This document shows, piece after piece, positions 44,440 to 52,608 of a stretch of DNA of 64,000 bases. The stretch lies in the NCBI RefSeq assembly GCF_000160555.1, contig NZ_GG749280.1:472187-536186 (forward strand), written 5' to 3'. Both the position numbers and the translations under genes were made by a program. A model generated the notes under the pieces. That model was given only the letters and a program-made list of their open reading frames with translations, made no database searches and was not told the DNA's origin. Origin of the DNA: Centipeda noxia ATCC 43541. GTDB taxonomy: Bacteria; Bacillota; Negativicutes; Selenomonadales; Selenomonadaceae. The stretch's first letter is position 1. Each line of letters opens with the position of its first letter.

Positions 44440-44559
44440 GAACAAAAAAGGCCGCCCATATGGCAGCCTTGACGGATCTCTCCGTGAGACGATGACAATT
44501 CCTGCGCCGTGAGAATCCCGGCAGTGTGCCGCCGCAATTCTCTCTGGAATCATCTCGTT
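44440..44559 (-). ncRNA. Structured 5' leader with intrinsic terminator (riboswitch-like)
   Basis: The minus-strand leader between the promoter and the small membrane protein folds in stages. P1 is 8 bp (44549-44556 with 44486-44493, one G:T); inside it GAGAAT/ATTCTC (44537-44542 with 44511-44516) encloses a GGC-GCC hairpin. A separate CGGA-GAGA-TCCG hairpin (44473-44484) precedes a 9-bp terminator stem (44462-44470 with 44448-44456, one G:T) and six Ts. This is the layout of a transcription-terminating riboswitch or attenuator. No known class was recognised by eye; metal sensing is inferred only from the operon. Confidence 0.55.
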
Positions 44560-44560
44560 G

Positions 44561-44579
44561 TTCTCAGTATAGTTGAGAA
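44561..44579. promoter_or_regulatory. 19-bp palindrome overlapping the metal-operon promoter
   Basis: TTCTCA-N7-TGAGAA covers the -10 of the leader promoter. A second element of the same geometry lies 69 bp away. Confidence 0.5.
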
Positions 44580-44594
44580 TAATCGACATGTCAA
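44566..44594 (-). promoter_or_regulatory. sigmaA-type promoter of the P1B ATPase operon leader
   Basis: On the minus strand TTGACA (44594-44589), 17-base spacer, TATACT (44571-44566). Confidence 0.75.
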
Positions 44595-44647
44595 TGCTTT
44601 CGGCGTAATCAAGAATAAGTATTGGCATCATTCTCATATAAATATCA

Positions 44648-44666
44648 TTATCAGCGTATATGATAA
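44648..44666. promoter_or_regulatory. Second 19-bp palindrome in the divergent region
   Basis: TTATCA-N7-TGATAA, the same 6-7-6 geometry as the element at 44561-44579, in the AT-rich region upstream of the YibE/F gene. A shared metal-responsive repressor is plausible. Confidence 0.5.
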
Positions 44667-44703
44667 TTTTGATCATTCCCGCACGCAACGAAAGGGGCCC
44701 CTC

Positions 44704-45870
44704 ATGAAAATACATCCGCAGCGCTTTGCCCGCTTCCTCGCCGTCTGCTTCTCCATCTCGGCCCTCTGCTATATCCTCTTTCACCTGCCCGGCGGAGAGG
44801 ACGGCGATCCGCCGACCTATAAGGCGGAGGTTCTGAGCGTCCAGGAGCTCGAGGGCGGCGCGACCGCATTCGCGCCGGGCAGCGCGCAGTATGAGGTGCG
44901 CATTCGTCTCGACTCCGGCCCCGCGGAGGGAACCGAGGCGACGATCACGCATCAGACGATGAACAATCCCGCCTTCGACATTCATCCGAAGGCAGATGAA
45001 AACATCATCGTGCGCGCCGAGGGGGAGGGCTACGCCATCGTCGACTACGACCGTCTGCCCGCAATGCTCTTTCTCTTGATCGGCTTCGCTGCGCTCCTCA
45101 TTCTCTTCGGCGGGATGACAGGACTCAAAGCGCTCCTGGTCCTTCTCTTTGCCGTTCTCCTCATCGCAAAGGGGCTCATCGGCTTTATCCTCTTCTCTCC
45201 GACGCATATCCTGCTCTGGACCTTCCTCATCGGCTCCGCCATTACGCTTGCCACGCAGCTCCTCGTCAACGGATGCAACGTAAAATCCGCGGGCGCCATC
45301 ATCGGCACCATCGGCGGCATCCTGATCGCCGGGATTCTCGCCATCCTCGCCATCCACTTTACCTACCTCACGGGCGTCGCCGAGGAACAGGCCGGCATGC
45401 TCAAGGTACTTTATCTGCAGGACGTGGACTTTCGTGAGCTCCTCTTCTCCGGCATCGTACTCGGCGCGCTCGGCGCCGTCATGGATGTCGCCGTCTCCAT
45501 CGCCTCTGCCCAGTACGAGATGAAGGCACTCGCGCCCAACACCAAATTCCGTGCGCTCGTCGCCTCCGGCATGAACGTCGGCCGCGACGTCATGGGCACG
45601 ATGGCGAATACGCTCGTCCTCGCCTACATCGGCGGCGCGCTCCCGCTCATCCTGCTCATCTCCGCACAGCCCGACATCTCGCTCCTGCACGTCATGAACC
45701 TCAACATGATCGCAACGGAAATCGTGCGCTCCCTCATCGGCAGCATCGGCCTCCTCTGTGCCATCCCCATCACCGCCTACGCCACCGCATTTCTCATCTG
45801 TCTGCCCCCGCGCAGCAAAAAGAAAAAGGCGAAGGACGAACCTCCGCCGTATGATTTCGTGCGCTGCTGA
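44704..45870 (+). CDS. YibE/F family membrane protein
   Basis: 388-residue membrane protein with an N-terminal signal-like helix, an extracytoplasmic OB-like part (YKAEVLSVQELEGGATAFAPGSAQYEVRIRLDSG in parts) and about seven further helices. Family motifs are VLLFAVLLIAKGLIGF, GTIGGILIAGILAILAI, VLGALGAVMDVAVSIASAQYEM and GRDVMGTMANTLVLAYIGGALP. ATG 44704 follows AAAGGGG; longer in-frame starts run through the regulatory region. Divergent from the metal ATPase operon. Function unknown. Confidence 0.85.
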   Translation: MKIHPQRFARFLAVCFSISALCYILFHLPGGEDGDPPTYKAEVLSVQELEGGATAFAPGSAQYEVRIRLDSGPAEGTEATITHQTMNNPAFDIHPKADENIIVRAEGEGYAIVDYDRLPAMLFLLIGFAALLILFGGMTGLKALLVLLFAVLLIAKGLIGFILFSPTHILLWTFLIGSAITLATQLLVNGCNVKSAGAIIGTIGGILIAGILAILAIHFTYLTGVAEEQAGMLKVLYLQDVDFRELLFSGIVLGALGAVMDVAVSIASAQYEMKALAPNTKFRALVASGMNVGRDVMGTMANTLVLAYIGGALPLILLISAQPDISLLHVMNLNMIATEIVRSLIGSIGLLCAIPITAYATAFLICLPPRSKKKKAKDEPPPYDFVRC

Positions 45871-45875
45871 TTCCC

Positions 45876-47207
45876 CTACCTTTTTCGTACGGATTCTCTC
45901 ACGGTACGCGCCATATAGTCAATCATCTCATCGGTAAGGCCCGGATACACGCCGAGCCAGAACGTGTCGTTCATAATGCGGTCGGTCGTGTCGAGGCAAC
46001 CGACGATTCGGTATCCTTCCCCCGATGCGCGCATCTGATCAAAGCACGGATGCTTTGTCAGATTCCCCGCAAAGAGCATCCGCGTCTGAATCCCCTTCGC
46101 CTCGATGTTGCGGACAACTGCCGTCCGATCAATCCCCGCACGGCATGTCAGGAGGAATCCGAACCAGCTGGGATCCGCATGCGGCGTCGCCTCCGGCAGG
46201 ATGAATGCGTCCTCCATTTCTGCGAGCGCCGCGCGAAGACGCGCGAAATTATGCCGGCGCCGCTGCACAAAGCCCGGCAGCTTCTTCAGCTGCGCGGTGC
46301 CGATGGCTGCCTGCATATCCGTTGCCTTGAGATTGTAACCGAAATGTGAATAGACATATTTGTGGTCATAGCCGCGCGGTAGTTCTCCATCCTGCCGATC
46401 AAAGCGGTGCCCGCACAGATTATCCTGCCCTGATGCACAGACACAGTCGCGCCCCCAGTCCCTGAGGGAGCGCACGATGCGGTGCAGCAGGGCATTATTC
46501 GTATAGACTGCACCGCCCTCACCCATCGTCATGTGGTGCGGCGGATAGAAACTCGACGTGCCGATGTCGCCGATTGTCCCCGTATAGTGTACCGCGCCGT
46601 CCAGCGTATACGCGGACCCGAGCGCATCGCAGTTATCCTCGACGAGCCAGAGATCATGCGCATCGCAGAACGATTTGACCGCTGCCAGGTCAAACGGATT
46701 GCCGAGCGTGTGCGCGATCATCACCGCCTTTGTCCGCGGCGAAAGCGCACTCTCAAGCATGGACACATCCGCATTGTACGTCGGCAGGGTCACATCGATA
46801 AAGACGGGCACGGCGCCGTGCTGGATGATCGGGGCAACCGTCGTCGGGAATCCCGCCGCCACCGTGATCACCTCGTCGCCGCGCCCGACGGCACGCGCTC
46901 CGAGGAGCGGTGAGGTGAGCGCCATAAAGGCGAGCAGATTCGCCGATGAGCCCGAGTTGACGAGAGAACAGTGCCGGACGCCGAGGAAATCGGCAAAGCC
47001 GCGCTCAAATGCATCCGTATAATGCCCCGCCGTCAGCCAGAACTCCAGTGCACTCTGGACGAGGTTCTCCATCTCCTCGTGGTCGTAGACACGCGCCGCA
47101 TAGGGCAGGCGATCGCCGGGAGCAAAGTCCGCCTTCGGCGCATGATATTTCGCGCAGTATTCCCGCACCAGCGCAAGGATCTCCCCGCGCATCTCGCGCT
47201 CACTCAT
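45876..47207 (-). CDS. rfbH: CDP-6-deoxy-4-keto-hexose 3-dehydrase (RfbH/E1)
   Basis: PMP and [2Fe-2S]-dependent enzyme removing the C3 hydroxyl of CDP-4-keto-6-deoxyglucose. The 443-residue DegT-like fold has SGSSANLLAFMAL, GFPTTVAPI and, in place of the PLP lysine, a His in FYPPHHMTMGEGG (about H225), the hallmark of E1. Candidate cluster Cys are C193 (EDNCDAL), C255, C257 and C265 (DCVCASGQDNLC). ATG 47207 follows GGGAGAG. Last gene of rfbF-rfbG-rfbH. No E3 reductase (RfbI) gene is adjacent. Confidence 0.94.
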   Translation of the reverse strand: MSEREMRGEILALVREYCAKYHAPKADFAPGDRLPYAARVYDHEEMENLVQSALEFWLTAGHYTDAFERGFADFLGVRHCSLVNSGSSANLLAFMALTSPLLGARAVGRGDEVITVAAGFPTTVAPIIQHGAVPVFIDVTLPTYNADVSMLESALSPRTKAVMIAHTLGNPFDLAAVKSFCDAHDLWLVEDNCDALGSAYTLDGAVHYTGTIGDIGTSSFYPPHHMTMGEGGAVYTNNALLHRIVRSLRDWGRDCVCASGQDNLCGHRFDRQDGELPRGYDHKYVYSHFGYNLKATDMQAAIGTAQLKKLPGFVQRRRHNFARLRAALAEMEDAFILPEATPHADPSWFGFLLTCRAGIDRTAVVRNIEAKGIQTRMLFAGNLTKHPCFDQMRASGEGYRIVGCLDTTDRIMNDTFWLGVYPGLTDEMIDYMARTVRESVRKR

Positions 47208-47219
47208 CACATTCTCTCC

Positions 47220-48293
47220 CTAAAACACATAAGATTTATCCTGCGAAAGAAACATATCGATCTGCTTCTCCGTAAAAGCGCGCATATCTGCGCCGGCTTC
47301 CCACGCCTTGGCCCATTCTGTCGTTTTCTCCACGGCGTCTGCAATATGCCAGCGCGGGTTCCACCCGAGCGTGCTCCTCAGCTTCGAGCAGTCAAGCTTC
47401 AAAAAATGTGCCTCATGCGGACCGTCGCTCTCGACCGCCTGCCACCGTGCGCCGCCGCCCCATGCCGTGCAGAAAATATCGGCGAGCTCTCCTGTCGTCA
47501 CGCAGTCCGCATCGTCGGGGCCGACGTTCCACGCGCCGACAAGGGAAGCATCCTCTGTCTGCCGCGCCGCAAGCATCAGATAGGCCGAGAGCGGTTCGAG
47601 CACATGCTGATAGGGGCGCGTCGAATGGGGGCTGCGGATGTGGATCACCTGCCCGCGCACGACGGCACGGATGCAGTCGGGGATGACGCGGTCAGGCGCA
47701 AAATCCCCGCCGCCGATCACATTGCCCGCACGCGCACTCGAGAGGCGTACGCCGCCGTCGGCAAAAAAACTCTGCCGATAGCTGTAAACGGCAAGTTCCG
47801 CACAGCTTTTGCTCGCCGCATACGGATCATAGCCCATCAGCGGCTCGTTCTCACGGTATCCCCATACCCACTCTCTGTTCTCATAGACCTTGTCCGTCGT
47901 CACGACGAGGACAGCATGTGCAGTACTCGATGTGCGGACGCATTCGAGCAGGTTGACCGTGCCCATTACATTCGCCGCGAACGTATCCACAGGCTGACGG
48001 TAACTCTCGCGCACGATGGGCTGCGCCGCGAGATGGAACACGACCTCCGGCCGCGCTTCGTCAAACGCGCGGGAGAGTGCGGAGAGATCCCGCACATCAC
48101 CGCGCACATCGCGCATCTCCTTCAAGACGCCGAGGCGTTCGAGCGCTTTTCTGCCGCCCTGCGTCGGCGCGTCCAGCGCGAAGCCCGTTACCTCCGCCCC
48201 CGCACGCAGGAGCAGGAGCGCGAGCCACATGCCCTTAAAGCCCGTATGCCCCGTGAGGAAAACGCGTTTCCCGCGATAGAAATCGATCTCCAT
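47220..48293 (-). CDS. rfbG: CDP-glucose 4,6-dehydratase
   Basis: NAD-dependent SDR enzyme making CDP-4-keto-6-deoxyglucose. The 357-residue protein has YRGKRVFLTGHTGFKGMWLALLL with the TGxxGFxG dinucleotide motif, TTDKVYEN and the catalytic YDPYAASKSCAEL (YxxxK). ATG 48293 gives the family start MEIDFYRGKRVF; an upstream in-frame start is unlike the family. Between rfbF and rfbH. Confidence 0.95.
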   Translation of the reverse strand: MEIDFYRGKRVFLTGHTGFKGMWLALLLLRAGAEVTGFALDAPTQGGRKALERLGVLKEMRDVRGDVRDLSALSRAFDEARPEVVFHLAAQPIVRESYRQPVDTFAANVMGTVNLLECVRTSSTAHAVLVVTTDKVYENREWVWGYRENEPLMGYDPYAASKSCAELAVYSYRQSFFADGGVRLSSARAGNVIGGGDFAPDRVIPDCIRAVVRGQVIHIRSPHSTRPYQHVLEPLSAYLMLAARQTEDASLVGAWNVGPDDADCVTTGELADIFCTAWGGGARWQAVESDGPHEAHFLKLDCSKLRSTLGWNPRWHIADAVEKTTEWAKAWEAGADMRAFTEKQIDMFLSQDKSYVF

Positions 48294-48363
48294 CCTCTCA
48301 CCGCCTCCCGCTGTCTCATAAATCCGAAGGGTCCTTGATACGGGTCCTCCCCGCTCAGCGCGC

Positions 48364-49146
48364 TCATTCATCCCACGTCCGCCACGGCGCTTTATTCTCC
48401 TGCCACATCTTTTCCAAAAGCATCTTTTCCCGCAGCGTATCCATGCACTGCCAGAACCCTTCGTGCTTATAGCTCATCAGCTGTCCCTCGGAGGCAATGC
48501 GCTCAAGCGGGGCGCCCTCGAACACCTCTTGATCCCCCTCTCCGATGTAGGAGAACACCTCCGGCTCAAGGACCATATAGCCCGCATTGATCGGCGCGGC
48601 GTCCTCCATCGCCTTCTCACGGAAGGAACGCACGGAATTATCCACCTCAATCGAGAGGATCCCTTTTTGCTGCTTCTGCATCACAGTCGTCAGCGTAGCG
48701 ATCTTCCCATGCGCGCGATGAAACTCAACCAGCTTTGCGATATCGACATCGCAGACGCCGTCGCCGTAGGTCATCATGAAGGGTTCATCGCCGATGTATT
48801 TCCGGATCCGCCGAATACGCGAGCCGGTCATCGTATGGAGGCCGGTGTCCACGACCGTAACCCTCCACGGCTCCGTATGCTGATTGTGAACGATGGTGCG
48901 GCTGCCCTGCGTAAAGTCAAATGTGATATCCGACGTGTAGAGGAAGTAGTCGGCAAACCACTCCTTGATCATGTGCTGCTTATAACCTGCACAGATGATG
49001 AACTCATAGAAACCATAATGGCTGTATTCCTTCATGATGTGCCAAAGAATCGGCATGCCCCCGATCTCGACCATCGGCTTCGGGCGCAGCTCGGACTCCT
49101 CCGCAATGCGCGTGCCCCATCCCCCGGCGAGCAGTACCACTTTCAT
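48364..49146 (-). CDS. rfbF: Glucose-1-phosphate cytidylyltransferase
   Basis: First committed step to CDP-dideoxyhexoses: CTP + glucose-1-P to CDP-glucose. 260 residues with the nucleotidyltransferase signature MKVVLLAGGWGTRIAEESELRPKPMVEIGG (in parts), YGDGVCDVD with the metal Asp, and INAGYMVLEPEVF. ATG 49146 follows GGGAGG. Product feeds RfbG. Confidence 0.95.
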   Translation of the reverse strand: MKVVLLAGGWGTRIAEESELRPKPMVEIGGMPILWHIMKEYSHYGFYEFIICAGYKQHMIKEWFADYFLYTSDITFDFTQGSRTIVHNQHTEPWRVTVVDTGLHTMTGSRIRRIRKYIGDEPFMMTYGDGVCDVDIAKLVEFHRAHGKIATLTTVMQKQQKGILSIEVDNSVRSFREKAMEDAAPINAGYMVLEPEVFSYIGEGDQEVFEGAPLERIASEGQLMSYKHEGFWQCMDTLREKMLLEKMWQENKAPWRTWDE

Positions 49147-49215
49147 AGGATGTCCTCCCGTCAAACAGTTTCTCTCATAATGATGCGCCGCGTAGATTCC
49201 CTTCTCCGCGCAGCC

Positions 49216-51294
49216 TCAGCCGGCAATCTCAGGCCAGCGATGTCCTTCGTGGTCGATCGCGCCCCTTGTAAACTCCGCTGCAATGCGGTAAAAGTACTGA
49301 AAGACCTCCTCATCATCGACATTCTCATGTGCGGGCGTTCTCTTCCACACAGCCATCTTCGCATCCGCAAGGTCAACGGTGCCGTCCATGCCGACGATAT
49401 CCTCCGAGGCAAGCCGGAACTCATAATCCGATGTACGAATCCCAAGTTCGTAGCGTTTGCCGGGATAGATGGAATTGGAGATGACATAGGCGCGCTCTTT
49501 CCCGCCGAGCACCGCGGGGAGGCTGCCGTCGGTATTCTCTCCGACCGGGAAGCCGACATTATGCGCCACGATATGATAGATATCGACGCCGCTCGTCAGT
49601 TCCTGCACAATTCCGCGCGTAGGAATATCCCCGCCGCGCATCATCAGCGCTGCCCCCGCCTGCTTCTCGCTCGTGAGATAGGGCTCTGCCTCATAGACAG
49701 GCACGCCGTGATCCGAGTACAGATGCACAATGTATTCATCGTCGCTGAAATGGTTTTCCAAATACTCAAAGAGCACGCCGAGCACACGATCCGCGTGGCG
49801 GATGTTGTCCCGGTTCGCGGCGATATAGATAGGGCGGCTCGGCAGGTTCACACTGGTCTCCTGATCGGCACTCCCCTCCATGCGCTGCCCGAGCGGCAAA
49901 TGCGTCTGAACGGAGGTCGGCGGCGCCTGCGCGCCTGCAGAATAGACATGCGGATCGGCAAAATGCATCCATAGGAACTGATCGCATTCGTCAAATGCCT
50001 CGATGTGGCGAATCGTACGCTCCACCGCCTCATACCCCGGCAGGTAGGTTGCATCCACAATGATGCGGTCAAACCCGCGCGTCACGCCGTTGTATATCCC
50101 GTCCCCCTCGCCCATGACATTGACGCAGAGATAGCCGCGTTCCTTCATGCGCTCAGAGATGGTCACATAGGACGGGTCGATCTCCTGTCCGAACATCTCG
50201 TTGAACACTTGGTTGTGATGCAGATACATCCCCGTCTCAATCGACGCAAGTGACGGATAGGTATACTCCGCCGCCGAAAAATGATTGTTGAAAATAATGC
50301 CTTTGGAAAAGAAGCGCATGAGATTGGGCACGTCCGCATACTGGAATTCTTTGACCGCGCCCCAGCTCAGCGCGTCCACGAGGATATTGAGCACAAGCTT
50401 CCTTCGTTTCGGACTGTGCCCGAGACGAATGGGGCACGCTGCCGCAAAGGGCTGCGCGGAGCAAATCTTGACGGGGTTCTCCACACGATAAAACAGATAG
50501 CGGTACTGCCCGCCGCGGTCAAAGAAACGCTGCTCCCCAACGGAAAAATCAATCTTTTGCGACGGCTCTGTCCCGGCGACGGGCAGCAGATAGGTCTCTC
50601 CGGGCGCGCACGGGACCTCCAGCGCGGTCTGCACCGTCGAGCGCCAAATGTCAAAGGTGAAATCCGCGCCGTAGTGATCTGCGAATTCGGAATCCTCCCG
50701 GCTGCGCGCGAGCAGCCATCCGTGCGAGTTCAGCTCCCCGCGCTCGAGGTAGGCGCCCACCCAATACGGATACGCCTCCGGCAATACATGAGGGATGCAT
50801 TCTCCCGCATAGACGCCCTGCTTCCATTCGATCCTTCCGCACACAAATCTTGCCCGAGAAATATACGGCGCATAGGGGCCCATGCGGGCAGCGCACGTGA
50901 AGAGATCGAGGTACCTCTGCTCCTCTCCCGCCGATACGGATACGCGCAGCGGCCGTCGGCAGTGCACGCGCAGATAGGCACGGTAAAGAGCGCTCTCACA
51001 GCGTATTCCGAGGCGTTCATAGCATTCTGCCAAGAGTTCCCAGAGAACAGGACTCACCCTGCGCTTGCGCTCTCCGTCCTGCGCGATCGCAAGCGCAAGC
51101 GCTGCATTGCCCTGTGCCAGTGCATATTTTGCGTAGAACACTTCGAACTTCTCGGACGCCGGATAGAGTTTTTGATATTCGATCAAAAGGAGCAGATATT
51201 CGTCGTCCCACTCCTCATTGCCGGCCTTTTCCAACAGCCGGTCAAACAGCCGGCGTCCCGCCGGATTCCCCTGATTCCATCGGTAGATTTTCAT
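49216..51294 (-). CDS. Alkaline phosphatase superfamily (sulfatase-like) protein with helical N-terminus
   Basis: 692-residue protein at the head of the rfbFGH block. Residues 1-130 are helical and TPR-like. From about 300 a sulfatase/alkaline-phosphatase fold appears: LNILVDALSWG (metal-binding Asp), NNHFSAAEYTYPSLASIETGMY, WMHFADPHVY and HLYSDHG (metal-binding Asp-His). The nucleophile position appears as Thr/Ser in YTYPS. Such proteins act as sulfatases, phosphoethanolamine or phosphoglycerol transferases, here perhaps on the glycan. No transmembrane anchor is seen. Start uncertain: ATG 51294 is chosen, 51315 also possible. Confidence 0.75.
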   Translation of the reverse strand: MKIYRWNQGNPAGRRLFDRLLEKAGNEEWDDEYLLLLIEYQKLYPASEKFEVFYAKYALAQGNAALALAIAQDGERKRRVSPVLWELLAECYERLGIRCESALYRAYLRVHCRRPLRVSVSAGEEQRYLDLFTCAARMGPYAPYISRARFVCGRIEWKQGVYAGECIPHVLPEAYPYWVGAYLERGELNSHGWLLARSREDSEFADHYGADFTFDIWRSTVQTALEVPCAPGETYLLPVAGTEPSQKIDFSVGEQRFFDRGGQYRYLFYRVENPVKICSAQPFAAACPIRLGHSPKRRKLVLNILVDALSWGAVKEFQYADVPNLMRFFSKGIIFNNHFSAAEYTYPSLASIETGMYLHHNQVFNEMFGQEIDPSYVTISERMKERGYLCVNVMGEGDGIYNGVTRGFDRIIVDATYLPGYEAVERTIRHIEAFDECDQFLWMHFADPHVYSAGAQAPPTSVQTHLPLGQRMEGSADQETSVNLPSRPIYIAANRDNIRHADRVLGVLFEYLENHFSDDEYIVHLYSDHGVPVYEAEPYLTSEKQAGAALMMRGGDIPTRGIVQELTSGVDIYHIVAHNVGFPVGENTDGSLPAVLGGKERAYVISNSIYPGKRYELGIRTSDYEFRLASEDIVGMDGTVDLADAKMAVWKRTPAHENVDDEEVFQYFYRIAAEFTRGAIDHEGHRWPEIAG

Positions 51295-51310
51295 TCGTCC
51301 GCTCTTTTCC

Positions 51311-51334
51311 GACATACAAGCCCATTTGTATGTC
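51311..51334. promoter_or_regulatory. Inverted repeat in leader of the sulfatase-like gene
   Basis: Nine-bp perfect arms GACATACAA and TTGTATGTC around a 6-base loop, overlapping the alternative start. It may form a translation-modulating hairpin. Confidence 0.4.
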
Positions 51335-51379
51335 CGACATTCCCCTATATGCCCATCACAGTTGTGCTGCTTCTCTGTC

Positions 51380-51388
51380 ATTATAGCA
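51380..51388 (-). promoter_or_regulatory. Extended -10 promoter of the sulfatase-rfbFGH block
   Basis: On the minus strand TGC-TATAAT forms an extended -10 about 85 bases before the start. The -35 is weak. Confidence 0.5.
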
Positions 51389-51405
51389 AAGATCCGCGTA
51401 AAATC

Positions 51406-51442
51406 ATACCTCCTGCAAAAATCTGCCGCAGGAGGTATTTTT
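51406..51442 (+). terminator. Hairpin with T-run
   Basis: Eleven-bp arms (51406-51416, 51428-51438) followed on the plus strand by Ts. No plus-strand gene obviously ends here, so its purpose may be to block antisense transcription into the yitT gene. Confidence 0.5.
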
Positions 51443-51448
51443 CATACA

Positions 51449-51477
51449 AAAAGAGCTGCGCCGACACCGGCGCAGCC
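51449..51477 (-). terminator. Intrinsic terminator after yitT gene
   Basis: GCTGCGCC pairs with GGCGCAGC (51455-51462 with 51469-51476), followed on the minus strand by TCTTTTTG. Confidence 0.85.
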
Positions 51478-51488
51478 GCGCAGATTTT

Positions 51489-52430
51489 TCAGTGAATCGC
51501 TTTCTTCTTGAACCGTCCGCCCACGATGTCGTGCACGGCGTTGATGGTGACGAAGGCGTTCTCATCCTTATCGAGAACAATCTCCTTGAGCTTATCGATC
51601 TCGAGGCGTGTGACGACGCAGTAGAGGACCTCCTTCGCCTCACCCGTATAGCCGCCCGCGCCGTGCAGCAGGGTTACGCCGCGCCCGAGCCGCTCGTTCA
51701 GTGCAGCCGTCATCTCCTCGTGCTCGTTCGTGACGATCATCACCGCATAGGACTCGTCCAGACCTTTGAGCACGACATCGATCATCTTTGCGATGACGAA
51801 GTAGGCAAACAGCGAGTACATCGCCTTGTCCCAACCATAGAGGAGGCCCGCCGAGGAGAGGATGAAGAGGTTGATGAACATAACAACTTCACCGACGGAG
51901 AACTGCGTCCGTGCATCGAGAATGATGGCGACAATCTCCGTCCCGTCGAAGCATCCGCCCGTGCGCATGACGATGCCGACGCCGAGCCCCGTCACCACGC
52001 CGCCGAAGATCGCAGCGAGGAAAGGGTCATTCGTCACCTGGGAGACGTTGTGCAGCAGACTCGACCAGATCGAGAGCATGATGATCGCGAACACCGTAGA
52101 GAGCGCAAAGTTCTTGCCGATCTGCTTGTACCCCATGTAGACGAACGGGATGTTGTAGAGCACGAGAAAAACGCCGAGCCCCATGCCTGTGATCGTCTGC
52201 GACATGATCGAGAGGCCGACCACGCCGCCGTCAATGACGTTGTTCGGGATGAGGAAGAGCTCGAGGCCCGCAGCGGTGATGAGTGCACCGAGAATGAGCC
52301 ACAGGCATTTCTTGAGATAAAAAAGCGGCCCCTTGGGGTGGGGCGTTTTCTTCGGCTTCACCGCCGCAGGCGTTCCCCCCTCAGCCGGCATCTCAACGTG
52401 CGGCTCCGCTGCCGTAACTGTTTCCGTCAT
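51489..52430 (-). CDS. YitT family membrane protein
   Basis: 313-residue protein with about five helices (LGALITAAGLELFLIPNNVIDGGVVGLSIM, FLVLYNIPFVYMGY, FLAAIFGGVVTGLGVGIVMRTGGCFDGTEIVA, in parts) and a C-terminal DUF2179 domain (VMIVTNEHEEMTAALNERLGRGVTLLHGAGGYTGE in parts). The family is conserved but of unknown function. An N-terminal 35-residue Pro/Lys-rich tail precedes the first helix. GGGGAG precedes ATG 52430. Divergent from fruK. Confidence 0.92.
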   Translation of the reverse strand: MTETVTAAEPHVEMPAEGGTPAAVKPKKTPHPKGPLFYLKKCLWLILGALITAAGLELFLIPNNVIDGGVVGLSIMSQTITGMGLGVFLVLYNIPFVYMGYKQIGKNFALSTVFAIIMLSIWSSLLHNVSQVTNDPFLAAIFGGVVTGLGVGIVMRTGGCFDGTEIVAIILDARTQFSVGEVVMFINLFILSSAGLLYGWDKAMYSLFAYFVIAKMIDVVLKGLDESYAVMIVTNEHEEMTAALNERLGRGVTLLHGAGGYTGEAKEVLYCVVTRLEIDKLKEIVLDKDENAFVTINAVHDIVGGRFKKKAIH

Positions 52431-52468
52431 ATATACTCCCCTGTTCCTGTGCAGATTCCTGTTTGTTT

Positions 52469-52497
52469 ATTATAAAGGAAAGAAAAAGCACTGACAA
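52469..52497 (-). promoter_or_regulatory. sigmaA promoter of yitT gene
   Basis: On the minus strand TTGTCA (52497-52492), 17-base spacer, TATAAT (52474-52469). Confidence 0.8.
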
Positions 52498-52522
52498 GTC
52501 CGCCCGTACAGAAAGGGATTCC

Positions 52523-52551
52523 TTGACTTTAGCCGCCCCGCCATATATGAT
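52523..52551 (+). promoter_or_regulatory. sigmaA promoter of fruKA
   Basis: TTGACT (52523-52528), 17-base spacer, TATGAT (52546-52551), about 57 bases before the fruK start. Confidence 0.75.
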
Positions 52552-52608
52552 ATTTTCAATGGGAATAGGGTCATTCCATCGGGTAATTTTTAAGGGAGGG
52601 ATACTTGC

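Noticed and set aside
44344-45690. A 448-codon minus-strand ORF opposite the YibE/F gene
   Set aside because: Asp/Glu/Arg-rich shadow; the plus-strand protein has clear helices and family motifs.
51492-52475. A 327-codon plus-strand ORF opposite yitT
   Set aside because: Antisense shadow without domains; yitT has clear family sequence and promoter.
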